DNA of 15,143 bases, taken from positions 1-15,143 of the forward strand of contig DXDC01000038.1 in the NCBI GenBank assembly GCA_019115685.1, written 5' to 3'. The position numbers were made by a program, and so were the translations under genes. Below the pieces are notes generated by a model. It did no database searches. It saw nothing but the letters and a program-made list of their open reading frames with translations, and was not told the origin of the DNA. Positions 1 to 9,276 of this stretch are shown in pieces. The first letter of the stretch is position 1. Each line of letters begins with the position of its first letter. The DNA is from Candidatus Agrococcus pullicola (GTDB lineage Bacteria; Actinomycetota; Actinomycetes; Actinomycetales; Microbacteriaceae).

Positions 1-506
1 ATGCCAACGAGAAGGTGCAGAGCGCACTGCAGCACGCCAACCACATCGCAGAGCAGTCGAAGGCATTCGAGGATCTCGCCCGTGCGCAGGCCAAGCAGGT
101 AGAGGCATCGGCTGTCGCGAAGTCGAACAGCATCCTCTCGGAAGCGCAGACGCGTGCGCAGTCGATCATCGACAAGGTCATGGGGCACTCGAAGGAGATG
201 CTGCGCGACGCCGAGGATCGTCAGCGGACGCTGCGCTTCCAGCAGCAGCAGATGAACGGCTTCGTCGCCGAGATGCACTCGCTCATGCAGATCGCGGAGG
301 CTGCGCGCATCCCGTTCGAAGACGAAGAGGGCGAAGCAACCGAGCAGTCTCCGTCACCGGCGTACTTCGACGCCGAGGAGGTCGAGGACGACCGGGAGCA
401 GGTCGAGCCGGTGGAGGTCACGTATTCGGAGGCCGAAGTCATCGCCGTCGAAGTTGAGGACGAGGGCGACCAGCCGGACGAATCAGAAAGTGAAGAGAAG
501 CAGTAG
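1..506 (+). CDS. Coiled-coil DivIVA-like protein, C-terminal part (5' end outside window)
   Basis: Partial gene: the frame is open from the first full codon at base 3 (Ala-Asn-Glu-Lys) and the true start lies upstream. The first 95 or so visible residues are rich in Ala, Gln, Glu, Arg and Lys with heptad-like spacing and no prolines, so a long coiled coil is expected. The segment SEAQTRAQSIIDKVMGHSKE and the following arginine/glutamine-rich stretch resemble the C-terminal half of DivIVA/Wag31 proteins, the polar scaffolds for growth and division in actinobacteria. The last 70 residues form a very acidic, probably disordered tail. The stop codon TAG overlaps the GTG of the next gene by one base, so the two are probably co-translated. 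The DivIVA assignment is an inference, because the diagnostic N-terminal domain is outside the window. Confidence 0.75.
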   Translation, partial: ANEKVQSALQHANHIAEQSKAFEDLARAQAKQVEASAVAKSNSILSEAQTRAQSIIDKVMGHSKEMLRDAEDRQRTLRFQQQQMNGFVAEMHSLMQIAEAARIPFEDEEGEATEQSPSPAYFDAEEVEDDREQVEPVEVTYSEAEVIAVEVEDEGDQPDESESEEKQ

Positions 507-1447
507 TGAGCACATCCGAGGGCGTTCGCCCTCGCCGCCGGTCAGGAGCGATCATCACGCTCCTGATCGGCGTTGCGCTCGTGATCATCGTGCCGCTCAC
601 GGGGGTCGTCGGTGCACTGTTCAGCGGTATCGGCGGCGCGATCCAGTCGTCTCAGCGCCCCGTGATCGTGTCTCCGAACCCGAATCTCATCGAGTTGCGC
701 GAGGGTCGGGAGGTGCGCCTCCTGGTTCCCGCGACCGAACCGGCGCCCCACGTGGACGCTTGTGCGATAACGGCGCCTTCCGGAGCGGAGATCGAAGCGC
801 ACGCACTCCCGCAGGTCCCGGCCACCGAAGAGCGCTACGGGTCGGATAGGTACTACGCGTTCGGGCGCTTCCAGGCGACGGAGAACGGCGCTCACGTCAT
901 CGACTGCTCAGCGTCCGAAGGTGTCGTCGCCGCTTCCGTCGAACACGCCAGCCCGTGGATCTTGCCGCTGGTGTGGCTCGGCGCCGCGGTTATAGGCATC
1001 CTGATCGGCGCAATGCTCATGATCATCGGTATCACGCGGCTCGTCCGAGTCAGCGGCCACAATCGGGCCGCGAAACGAGCGGCGAATCCGAACGTTGAAA
1101 ACCCAGCGGCGCATCATGAGCCGACAGGAGAGAGCGCCCCGCGGCATCCAGGCGATGGCAGCCGAGACCAGCAGGACACGACGCCACCGGCTAGCGAGGC
1201 GACGGAGAAGAACACTGCGATCGCCCTGGGCCCCGCGCGCACGGATCCGACGCAGCAGCGGGATGCCAGCATTCCGAACCCTGCCCCGAATTCGCAGCAG
1301 TCTCGAGAAGTGCAGAATCCGGCACCGGAGGTGGGGCAGTCAGGGGAGCAGGTCAAGAACCCGCTCGGAAGGGAACCTGCAGAACGGGACGAAGAGAACC
1401 CCGGGCAAGCGCGCCCCGCAGACGATGACGCAACCGAAAAGTCCTGA
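506..1447 (+). CDS. Two-pass membrane protein of unknown function
   Basis: A 313-residue protein I do not recognise. It starts at GTG 506, overlapping the preceding TAG, with a purine-rich GAAGAGAAG stretch just upstream. Residues 1-13 are basic, residues 14-40 are a hydrophobic helix, and residues 151-178 are a second one. Between them lies a domain of about 110 residues that should face outside, with only two cysteines (Cys86 and Cys134) that could form a disulfide. After the second helix and its basic stop-transfer ([14 protein letters not shown]) comes a tail of about 130 residues rich in Pro, Glu, Asn and Gln with repeated Asn-Pro pairs, presumably disordered and cytoplasmic. Coupling to a DivIVA-like coiled-coil gene suggests, without proving, an envelope or polar-growth role. 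Confidence 0.75.
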   Translation: MSTSEGVRPRRRSGAIITLLIGVALVIIVPLTGVVGALFSGIGGAIQSSQRPVIVSPNPNLIELREGREVRLLVPATEPAPHVDACAITAPSGAEIEAHALPQVPATEERYGSDRYYAFGRFQATENGAHVIDCSASEGVVAASVEHASPWILPLVWLGAAVIGILIGAMLMIIGITRLVRVSGHNRAAKRAANPNVENPAAHHEPTGESAPRHPGDGSRDQQDTTPPASEATEKNTAIALGPARTDPTQQRDASIPNPAPNSQQSREVQNPAPEVGQSGEQVKNPLGREPAERDEENPGQARPADDDATEKS

Positions 1448-1457
1448 CTCGGAGCTG

Positions 1458-1487
1458 TTGCGCACGTATGCGCACATCGGCTAAAGT
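1458..1487 (+). promoter_or_regulatory. Candidate sigma-70-type promoter for rplM-rpsI(-glmM)
   Basis: TTGCGC at 1458-1463 and TAAAGT at 1482-1487 are separated by 18 bases, a reasonable match to the actinobacterial housekeeping consensus (TTGNNN and TANNNT). Transcription would start near 1494, leaving a leader of about 115 nt before the rplM ATG at 1609. The call is by eye from sequence only. Confidence 0.5.
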
Positions 1488-1525
1488 AGGTCCTTGGTGC
1501 GCACGCCTGTGCACTCGTAGGAACC

Positions 1526-1574
1526 CTCGACTGAGCGGTTCATCGGCATCGCCGATGAACACTCGACTGAGCGG
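1526..1574 (+). promoter_or_regulatory. rplM leader hairpin flanked by direct repeats
   Basis: A perfect 10-bp inverted repeat, GTTCATCGGC (1538-1547) and GCCGATGAAC (1551-1560), has a 3-base loop. It is bracketed by two exact copies of CTCGACTGAGCGG at 1526-1538 and 1562-1574. It lies in the presumed untranslated leader about 35-80 nt before the rplM start. There is no U-tract after the stem, so it does not look like a simple intrinsic terminator. L13 operons in other bacteria are autoregulated through leader RNA; that this element does the same here is inference. Confidence 0.55.
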
Positions 1575-1608
1575 GATTCACGACCGATTCCTATCAAGTG
1601 AGGCATAT

Positions 1609-2055
1609 ATGACTCGCACGTACTCGCCCAAGGCGAGCGACGTCCAGCACGACTGGGTTGTTATCGACGCAACCGACATCGTGCTCGGCCGCCTGGCCAG
1701 CCACGCTGCAGTTCTGCTGCGGGGCAAGCACAAGCCCACCTTCTCGAACCACATGGACATGGGTGACTACGTCATCATCGTGAACGCCGACAAGGTCGCG
1801 CTCACGGGCCAGAAGCTGCAGAAGAAGGTCGCATACCGCCACTCGGGTTACCCGGGCGGCCTCAAGGCGACCGGCTACGCAGAGTTGCTCGAGAAGCACC
1901 CCGTTCGTGCCGTTGAGAAGGCTATTCGCGGCATGCTCCCCAAGAACAAGCTCGGTAGCGCGCAGATCAAGAAGCTCAAGGTCTACACCGGCGCCGAGCA
2001 CCCCCACGCTGCGCAGCAGCCGACCCAGTACGCGTTCGACCAGGTCGCGCAGTAG
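1609..2055 (+). CDS. rplM: Large ribosomal subunit protein uL13
   Basis: A 148-residue protein, the usual length for bacterial L13, an early-assembling 50S protein. Recognisable family segments are the N-terminal [19 protein letters not shown], the [10 protein letters not shown] stretch, [11 protein letters not shown] in the middle and [13 protein letters not shown] near residue 115. The start is ATG 1609, because the family N-terminus (MTRTYSPK) begins there; the frame is open for another 47 codons upstream, but those would translate the leader hairpin. The ribosome binding site is weak (AGTGAGG about 6 nt upstream). rpsI follows after 17 nt, the standard L13-S9 pairing found across bacteria. 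Confidence 0.97.
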   Translation: MTRTYSPKASDVQHDWVVIDATDIVLGRLASHAAVLLRGKHKPTFSNHMDMGDYVIIVNADKVALTGQKLQKKVAYRHSGYPGGLKATGYAELLEKHPVRAVEKAIRGMLPKNKLGSAQIKKLKVYTGAEHPHAAQQPTQYAFDQVAQ

Positions 2056-2072
2056 GGCTAGGAAGGATTCAC

Positions 2073-2549
2073 ATGGCACAGGTACAGGACTCAATCGACT
2101 CGCAGTCCTTCACGACCGAGTCCCCCGCGGCTGCCGAGCCCAAGGCTCCCCGCGTCCTCAACACCGGCGGAAACGGCCTCGGCCGTCGTAAGCAGGCTGT
2201 CGCTCGCGTCCGCCTCATCCCCGGCACGGGCAAGTATTCGGTCAACGGGCGCACGCTCGAGGACTACTTCCCCAACAAGCTGCACCAGCAGCTCATCAAC
2301 GACCCGTTCACGGTGCTCGATCTCGCTGACAGCTACGACGTTGTCGCCCGCATCTCCGGCGGTGGCCCCTCGGGCCAGGCCGGTGCGCTGCGTCTCGGCA
2401 TCTCGCGTGCTCTCAATGAGATCGACCTCGAGAACAACCGACCGACTCTCAAGAAGGCCGGATTCCTCTCGCGCGACGCTCGCATCAAGGAGCGCAAGAA
2501 GGCCGGTCTCAAGAAGGCTCGCAAGGCTCCGCAGTACTCGAAGCGCTAA
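2073..2549 (+). CDS. rpsI: Small ribosomal subunit protein uS9
   Basis: A 158-residue S9 protein of the 30S subunit, whose basic C-terminal tail reaches the P-site tRNA. The core starts at [15 protein letters not shown] (around residue 37) and includes the [19 protein letters not shown] segment and the lysine/arginine-rich end finishing in APQYSKR, the invariant S9 terminus. The first 35 residues are an acidic, Ser/Pro/Ala-rich extension of the kind common in actinobacterial S9. The start ATG 2073 has a strong ribosome binding site, AGGAAGGA, about 6 nt upstream. It is co-transcribed with rplM, and glmM begins 6 nt after its stop. Confidence 0.97.
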   Translation: MAQVQDSIDSQSFTTESPAAAEPKAPRVLNTGGNGLGRRKQAVARVRLIPGTGKYSVNGRTLEDYFPNKLHQQLINDPFTVLDLADSYDVVARISGGGPSGQAGALRLGISRALNEIDLENNRPTLKKAGFLSRDARIKERKKAGLKKARKAPQYSKR

Positions 2550-2555
2550 TCCGCG

Positions 2556-3902
2556 ATGGCTCGTCTGTTCGGAACGGACGGCGTTCGCGGTCTCGCCGGC
2601 AGCGACATCACAGCAGAGTTTGCGATGTCGCTCGCACAGGGCGCCGCCATCGTGCTCGGCCGAGAGGCCAGGCGCGAGGGGCGGCGCCCTGTCGCCGTTA
2701 TAGCGAGGGATCCGCGCGTCTCCGGTGAATTCATAACGGCCGCGGTGGCCGCGGGTCTCGCCTCCAGCGGCGTTGACGTGCAGGACGCCGGGGTTATCCC
2801 GACTCCCGCTGCCGCGTTCCTCGTGGCCGACCTCCGCGCCGATTTTGGCGTGATGGTGTCGGCATCCCACAACCCGGCGCCCGACAACGGCATCAAGTTC
2901 TTCGCTCGCGGGGGCGTCAAGTTGCCCGACAGCGTTGAGGACGAGATCGAGCGCGTCATGGGTGACTCTCCGACGCGTGCGATTGCCGGTGACGTCGGCC
3001 GTATCAGGCGTTTCGCGGACGCCGAAGACCGCTACAAAGTGCACCTGCTGAGCACGATTGATGTGAGCCTGAAGGGTCTGCACATCGTGCTCGACTGCGC
3101 GCACGGTGCGGCAAGCGGCATCAGCCCTGACGCATTCTCCGATGCGGGGGCGTCGCTGACGGTGATCGGGAACGCACCCGACGGCCTGAATATCAACCGC
3201 GAGGTCGGCTCGACGCACCTCGAGCAACTGCAGCAGGCAGTGCTTGCGGCCGGCGCCGATCTCGGTATCGCGCACGACGGTGACGCCGATCGATGTCTGG
3301 CGGTGGACGCCGCCGGCAACATCGTGGATGGCGACCAGATCATGGCGATTCTTGCATTGTCGTTGAAGCAGCGCGGCATGCTCAAAGACAGCACGCTCGT
3401 CGCGACCGTCATGTCGAATCTCGGCCTGCGTGTCGCGATGGAAGAGCACGGCATCGCAATGGTGCAGACGAAGGTCGGTGACCGTTACGTCTTGGAAGCG
3501 CTGAACCAGTACGAGCTCTCGCTCGGCGGTGAGCAGTCGGGGCACATCATCTTCACGGATGCCGCCACGACCGGAGACGGCCTCCTGACTGGGTTGCAGA
3601 TCGCGGCCGAGATGGTGCGCAGCGGGAAGACTCTAGCGGAACTTGCGGGCGTCATGACCGTGTATCCGCAGGTACTCATCAACGTCACGGGTGTCGACCG
3701 TCTCGGCCTCGCCGGCGATACGGAAATCGATCGCCGTGCGGAGCAGATCGAAGCAGAGCTGGGCGAACGCGGTCGTGTTCTGCTGCGGCCGTCCGGCACC
3801 GAGAAGATCATCCGCGTGATGGTGGAGGCCGAAGAGGAGTACCGGGCGCGGCACGCGGCTGAGGAGCTCGCGGCGCTCATCAAGCGCCGTCTGGGCGAGT
3901 AG
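2556..3902 (+). CDS. glmM: Phosphoglucosamine mutase GlmM
   Basis: Interconverts glucosamine-6-phosphate and glucosamine-1-phosphate on the way to UDP-GlcNAc, the precursor of peptidoglycan. The 448 residues match the family length. Visible landmarks are the N-terminal LFGTDGVRG, the phosphoserine loop [17 protein letters not shown] with catalytic Ser104, the metal-binding loop DGDADR (Asp241, Asp243, Asp245), the sugar-binding GGEQSGH and the phosphate-binding [14 protein letters not shown] near residue 411. The gene starts 6 nt after rpsI, and the end of rpsI serves as its upstream region, so it is probably expressed as the third gene of the ribosomal operon. The rpsI-glmM linkage is common in actinobacteria. 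The partner enzyme glmS lies 2.2 kb downstream. Confidence 0.96.
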   Translation: MARLFGTDGVRGLAGSDITAEFAMSLAQGAAIVLGREARREGRRPVAVIARDPRVSGEFITAAVAAGLASSGVDVQDAGVIPTPAAAFLVADLRADFGVMVSASHNPAPDNGIKFFARGGVKLPDSVEDEIERVMGDSPTRAIAGDVGRIRRFADAEDRYKVHLLSTIDVSLKGLHIVLDCAHGAASGISPDAFSDAGASLTVIGNAPDGLNINREVGSTHLEQLQQAVLAAGADLGIAHDGDADRCLAVDAAGNIVDGDQIMAILALSLKQRGMLKDSTLVATVMSNLGLRVAMEEHGIAMVQTKVGDRYVLEALNQYELSLGGEQSGHIIFTDAATTGDGLLTGLQIAAEMVRSGKTLAELAGVMTVYPQVLINVTGVDRLGLAGDTEIDRRAEQIEAELGERGRVLLRPSGTEKIIRVMVEAEEEYRARHAAEELAALIKRRLGE

Positions 3903-4058
3903 TAGGTCTCCGAGTGCGGTCGCGGACCCCGGGCGCTGCGGCCACCCGGCGCTTCGCGCCCCGCCAGCCCCGAGTCAGCCGCTGCACCCGGGATCCGCTC
4001 ACTGTATTGGACAACCTGTCTGATCCCGGCTCACCGACTTAGCCCGCCCGAGGCCAGG

Positions 4059-4075
4059 GTGACTCCGGGAGTCAC
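4059..4075. repeat. 17-nt palindrome GTGACTCC-G-GGAGTCAC
   Basis: Two perfect 8-base arms around one central base. An A-tract follows on the plus strand, so on the minus strand the T-run precedes the stem. It is therefore not arranged as an intrinsic terminator in either direction. A protein-binding site is the simplest reading, about 160 nt upstream of the CPBP gene start. Confidence 0.4.
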
Positions 4076-4091
4076 AAAAACTGATCGAAAC

Positions 4092-4150
4092 CGAAAAACT
4101 GACCGCATCGTCACTGAATCGTTGCGTTCGGTCGATGCATCCGTTTTTCG
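4092..4150. repeat. Nested inverted repeat upstream of the CPBP gene
   Basis: Outer arms CGAAAAAC (4092-4099) and GTTTTTCG (4143-4150) enclose inner arms GACCG (4101-4105) and CGGTC (4129-4133). The inner loop is 23 nt and the two sides between inner and outer arms are 1 and 9 nt, so the fold is asymmetric. Function unknown; it could be an RNA structure or paired protein sites. Confidence 0.35.
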
Positions 4151-4219
4151 TGCGTTCGAAGGCTGCACGGGCGGCGGCAGTGCCGAACTGCCGGTTCCAC
4201 AGCCGAGACTGGCCTTCAA

Positions 4220-4225
4220 TAGTCT
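4220..4225 (+). promoter_or_regulatory. Candidate -10 box, possibly for a leaderless CPBP mRNA
   Basis: TAGTCT fits TANNNT and ends exactly 6 nt before the GTG at 4232, so the transcript may begin at or beside the start codon. The GGAGGG stretch at 4226-4231 abuts the GTG directly and is too close to act as a normal ribosome binding site, which supports the leaderless reading. No good -35 box is visible. Confidence 0.35.
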
Positions 4226-4231
4226 GGAGGG

Positions 4232-4966
4232 GTGGAAACGCTCCTGCCGTACCTGCTGCTGATACTTCCCGGTATCGTGCTCATCACGCTCGCGTTTCTG
4301 CTCGTTCGCTCCGCGAATCCCATTCTCCGCGTGGTGATGTTGATTCTCGGCTTCATTCTGATTCGTGACGCGATGACACCGACCGGGCTGTGGGAGTTCG
4401 GAGTGGCGAACGGTATGACCCCGTGGTTGCGCATGAGCCATGACCCGTTCGTCCTCGTCGCGTTCGGGCTCGGCAGCCTCGTCCTGGTCGGGGCGACGCT
4501 GATCGACCCGAAACTGCGCAGACTCGTGACCTGGGGCCGGCCCCGCCCCGTCCCGATCATTGCCGGATTCACGGGCGGTGTGCTTGCAGCCGCCCCCTTC
4601 GTTCTCCTGTCGATGGGCACGCCTATTTCTGAGCGAGGCGGTGACGTAGCGCTGGCGACGCTGCTGCCGTTGGCGTTCATGGCGTTCGCCGGAAATTTCT
4701 CCGAAGAGGTGTTCTTCCGCGGTTACTTGCAGGGGTGGCTCGAGCAGCAGATGCCAAAGCTCCGTGCGGCGCTCTCTTCCGGAGTGATCTTCGCTGCGTG
4801 CCACGTGTTCTTGGCCACGACTGTAACCGACGTCGGGTGGCCACTACTGGTGTTCACGCTCGTGGAAGGTCTGGTCTGCGCCCTTCTTCGGATGCGCTGG
4901 GGCGTGATCCCGGCGGCCATCGCTCATGGCACAGCAATCTTCCTCATGTCGGCGGGGCTGCTCTGA
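4232..4966 (+). CDS. CPBP family intramembrane metalloprotease (CAAX/Abi type)
   Basis: A 244-residue, very hydrophobic protein with about six or seven predicted membrane helices. The C-terminal half carries the CPBP signature: Glu158-Glu159 with Arg163 (SEEVFFRGYL), His191 in the FAACHVFL helix and His232 in the PAAIAHGTAI helix. These are the catalytic and metal-binding positions of this protease/Abi family. Substrates cannot be told from sequence; relatives serve in prenyl-protein processing, bacteriocin self-immunity or regulated proteolysis. The start GTG 4232 is the first start in the frame that keeps the first helix (PYLLLILPGIVLITLAFLLV), but its GGAGGG lies flush against it, so either the mRNA is leaderless or the start is slightly off. 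The gene is convergent with coaA, 50 nt apart. Confidence 0.85.
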   Translation: METLLPYLLLILPGIVLITLAFLLVRSANPILRVVMLILGFILIRDAMTPTGLWEFGVANGMTPWLRMSHDPFVLVAFGLGSLVLVGATLIDPKLRRLVTWGRPRPVPIIAGFTGGVLAAAPFVLLSMGTPISERGGDVALATLLPLAFMAFAGNFSEEVFFRGYLQGWLEQQMPKLRAALSSGVIFAACHVFLATTVTDVGWPLLVFTLVEGLVCALLRMRWGVIPAAIAHGTAIFLMSAGLL

Positions 4967-4990
4967 TAGGGGTCTGTTGAGGGCGCCCGC

Positions 4991-5016
4991 CCGGTTCGGC
5001 GCTTTCGCGTGACCGG
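4991..5016. terminator. Weak hairpin between convergent CPBP gene and coaA
   Basis: CCGGT (4991-4995) pairs with ACCGG (5012-5016), and a short GCG-CTTT-CGC sits inside. There is no U-tract on either side. It is the only structure in the 50-nt convergent gap, so it may end one or both transcripts, but the evidence is thin. Confidence 0.25.
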
Positions 5017-5952
5017 TCAGAGCTTCCGCAGCAGCACCGAGTGCACCGTGTGGTCCGCGGCTTTGCGGAGGACGAGGTCGGCGCGTGACCTGGTCGGCAG
5101 GATGTTCTCCTTCAGATTCGGCAGGTTCGTCGCCTTCCAGATCGTGAGGGCGACTTCGCGCGCAGCCTCCTCATCCAGGTTTGCGAAGCGGTGGAAGTAC
5201 GAGTCAGGGTCGGTGAACGCTCCGCGCTGGAGTTTGAGGAAGCGCTCGACGTACCAGTCCGTGATCGAGGATGTCTTCGCATCCACGTACAACGAGAAGT
5301 CGAAGAGGTCGCTGACGGCGAGCTGCGCGTTCGTCGAAGGCGCCTGCAGCACATTCAGCCCCTCGACGATCAGGATGTCAGGGTGCTCGACCGTCACCTT
5401 CTCGTCGGGGACGATGTCGTAGGTGAGGTGCGAGTAGACGGGGGCTGTGACCTGCTCCTGCCCCGATTTCACCCGCGAGACGAAGTTCAGCAGAGCGCGA
5501 CGATCGTAAGACTCCGGGAACCCCTTGCGCGCCGTGATACCCCTGCGCTCGAGTTCGGCGTTCGGATGCAGGAAGCCGTCGGTCGTGACGAGATCGACGC
5601 GAGGGGACGACGACCATCTGCTGAGCAGAGTCTTCAAGAGCCTCGCGGTCGTCGACTTCCCGACCGCAACGGACCCCGCGACACCGATCACGAATGGCAC
5701 TTTCGGGCCCAGCTCCTCGCCCAGGAACTGCATGGTGTCACCGTGAAGCCGCTTGAACGCTTCGTGGTAGAGCGAGATCAGCCGGGAAAGCGGGAGATAA
5801 ACCTCGGCGACCTCGCGCAGCTCCAGCGCTTCTCCTAGGCCTCGTAACGCCTCGACTTCGCGCTCGGTCAGCGGCAGCGGCATATTCGGCGCGAGGTGCG
5901 ACCATTCCGCGCGCGGAATCTCGAAAAAGGGCGAGTTCTGGTGCTGCGTCAT
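5017..5952 (-). CDS. coaA: Pantothenate kinase type I
   Basis: Phosphorylates pantothenate with ATP, the first step of coenzyme A synthesis. The 311 residues match type I (CoaA) enzymes, distinct from type II and type III. The Walker A loop [12 protein letters not shown] is at residues 90-101. The upstream [11 protein letters not shown], the [12 protein letters not shown] segment, [13 protein letters not shown] and the YDIVPDE and [12 protein letters not shown] blocks are all typical of the family, as is the [20 protein letters not shown] region near the C-terminus. The start is ATG 5950-5952 with a weak GGAT 4 nt upstream; a TAAGCT -10 box lies 9 nt before it, so the leader may be very short. 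The gene is divergent from glmS and shares a structured intergenic region with it. Confidence 0.95.
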   Translation of the reverse strand: MTQHQNSPFFEIPRAEWSHLAPNMPLPLTEREVEALRGLGEALELREVAEVYLPLSRLISLYHEAFKRLHGDTMQFLGEELGPKVPFVIGVAGSVAVGKSTTARLLKTLLSRWSSSPRVDLVTTDGFLHPNAELERRGITARKGFPESYDRRALLNFVSRVKSGQEQVTAPVYSHLTYDIVPDEKVTVEHPDILIVEGLNVLQAPSTNAQLAVSDLFDFSLYVDAKTSSITDWYVERFLKLQRGAFTDPDSYFHRFANLDEEAAREVALTIWKATNLPNLKENILPTRSRADLVLRKAADHTVHSVLLRKL

Positions 5953-5961
5953 GACGATCCG

Positions 5962-5967
5962 AGCTTA
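5962..5967 (-). promoter_or_regulatory. Candidate coaA -10 box
   Basis: Read on the minus strand this is TAAGCT, matching TANNNT, and it ends 9 nt before the coaA ATG. The TTCGCC at 5985-5990 lies 17 nt upstream as a poor -35 box and is part of the outer arm of the neighbouring inverted repeat, so a protein bound there would affect coaA transcription. Confidence 0.4.
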
Positions 5968-5981
5968 CCCACACCCTCGTA

Positions 5982-6031
5982 CGTGGCGAAAAGTCGCGCA
6001 GTGTCGATGACACAGCGCAACGTTCGCCACG
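5982..6031. promoter_or_regulatory. 50-nt compound inverted repeat between coaA and glmS
   Basis: Outer arms CGTGGCGAA (5982-5990) and TTCGCCACG (6023-6031) are perfect 9-base complements. Inside, GCGC-A-GTGTC (5996-6005) pairs with GACAC-A-GCGC (6009-6018) around a GAT loop, with one A-A mismatch. Eighteen of the bases on each side can pair. It lies upstream of the likely -10 boxes of both genes, so a shared operator or cruciform is more likely than a leader RNA. Confidence 0.55.
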
Positions 6032-6064
6032 GGCAGGGTGAAAGTCGAAGGGGTCACTGGCCGG

Positions 6065-6070
6065 TACGAT
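6065..6070 (+). promoter_or_regulatory. Candidate glmS -10 box, leaderless arrangement
   Basis: TACGAT matches TANNNT and ends 7 nt before the ATG at 6078, the spacing at which transcription would begin on the start codon itself. No Shine-Dalgarno sequence lies at a useful distance from that ATG. The -35 region is weak (AAAGTC or nearby around 6041). Confidence 0.5.
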
Positions 6071-6077
6071 GAAAGCC

Positions 6078-8289
<2,212 letters not shown>

Positions 8290-8293
<4 letters not shown>

Positions 8294-9276
8294 ACGCGCT
8301 CATCGAAAGCGACGTGGAGGCGATCGCGAGCAACGTCGAGCGCATGCGCTCGATCGCGGGAACCGACGCCATCGTGGTCGTCAAGGCGAACGGCTACGGC
8401 CACGGTGCTCTGCTGGCGGCCGAGGGCGCGTTGCGGGGCGGGGCCGTGCAACTGGCTGTTGCCGACATCGGTGAGGCGCTGGCGTTGCGGAGCGCGGGTA
8501 TCCAGAGCCCGCTGCTCGCGTGGCTGCACTCGGCTCGCGCTGATTTTGCAGCGGCACGCGACGCCGACATCGACGTGGGAGTATCGAGCCTGCGGCAACT
8601 GGAACGGGCGGGCGAATGCGGTTCGTTGCACGTCCATCTCAAGTTCGATACGGGGCTCGGTCGCAACGGTATTCCGCTTGCGGAATGGGATGCCGTGATC
8701 GCGCGGGCGCACGCGCTGCAGTCGGCGGGCCGGCTCAGGGTAACGGGCTTGATGTCGCACCTGGCGGGCGCAGGCAGCGAGGCGGATGACTGGCAGCGCG
8801 TGCGCTTTGCTGAGGCGATATCGGCAGCCGAACGACTCGACGCTGACGTGACGCACCTGTGTGCATCCGCGGGCACACTCGACTCGATGTCCGGATCCCT
8901 GGCGCGGTTCGGAGTCAGCGCCTACGGACTCGACCCGGACGGCCACGACGCCGACGGGTCGGTAGCAGGGGATCTGCGGCTGCGGCCGGCGCTCAGGCTC
9001 ACCGCTCCCGTTCGAGGCGGCAGGCTCGCATACGGCTATCGGCATGGGCTGCTGACGACAGACGTGCCAGTGCTGATCGGTGATCGTCGAATCGCGATCG
9101 TGGAGGCGTCGGCGAATGAGTCGCGGCTCGACTCTCCCGTCGACGGCACCGCCGTGCTCATCGGCAGCGCCGAGAACGGTGAACCGACGGCCGGAGAATG
9201 GGCGGCTGCCGCAGGCACGATCAACTACGAGATCGTCACGCGGCTCTCTCCCGCAATAGAGAGGCGGGCAGCATGA
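8290..9276 (+). CDS. alr: Alanine racemase-like protein with degenerate C-terminal domain
   Basis: Alanine racemases interconvert L- and D-alanine for peptidoglycan and are usually about 370 residues; this one has 328. Start ATG 8290 (ATGA overlap with acpS, GGAG 5 nt upstream). The PLP barrel looks intact: Lys32 and Tyr36 in VVKANGYGHG, Lys118 and Arg125 in HLKFDTGLGRNG, His158 in GLMSHLAG, Ser193, and Arg206-Gly208 in RFGVSAYG. The C-terminal domain is shortened. After ALRLTAPV it runs almost at once into LAYGYRHGL; the strand that should carry the catalytic tyrosine (VSYGxxY) seems missing, and where Met-Asp is expected it has VEASANES. The end, AAAAGTINYEIVTRLSP with Tyr313, is canonical again. 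The alignment is by eye: Tyr248 could instead stand in for the catalytic tyrosine. It may act with the next gene's product. Confidence 0.88.

Larger units (their letters stand above)
3903..4231. other. Non-coding gap with several inverted repeats
   Basis: I see no convincing gene in these 329 bases between glmM and the CPBP protease gene. The left half is very GC-rich with a small GGCGC-TTC-GCGCC hairpin (3948-3960), which may mark the glmM transcript end but lacks a U-tract. Further along are CCGGGATC (3988-3995) paired with GATCCCGG (4022-4029), a near-perfect 17-nt palindrome (4059-4075), and CGAAAAAC (4092-4099) paired with GTTTTTCG (4143-4150). The part from about 4076 to 4150 is noticeably less GC-rich than its surroundings, with AAAAACTGA twice (4076-4084 and 4094-4102). 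It could hold promoters, operators or a small RNA; nothing in the sequence decides among these. Confidence 0.5.

Noticed and set aside
1468..1608. Upstream extension of rplM by 47 codons
   Set aside because: It would translate the promoter region and leader hairpin, and L13 proteins begin at the ATG at 1609.
2091..3545. Long open frame on the minus strand (484 codons) across rpsI and glmM
   Set aside because: It is antisense to two certain genes in GC-rich DNA, has no recognisable domain and has an Arg/His/Val-rich shadow composition.
4059..4262. Short plus-strand frame (67 codons) across the gap before the CPBP gene
   Set aside because: No ribosome binding site, overlaps the CPBP start and covers inverted repeats; no known family.
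6069..6077. Alternative glmS start three codons upstream
   Set aside because: The glutaminase nucleophile must be the residue right after the initiator Met, which holds only for ATG 6078.
5953..6077. A glmS ribozyme or riboswitch in the glmS leader
   Set aside because: The likely promoter leaves no leader RNA, and the inverted repeat does not resemble the ribozyme's pseudoknotted core.
9198..9272. 25-codon extension of the Alr-TsaE fusion gene upstream of ATG 9273
   Set aside because: It would read the end of alr in another frame; the ATGA overlap with GAGAGG upstream makes 9273 the natural start.
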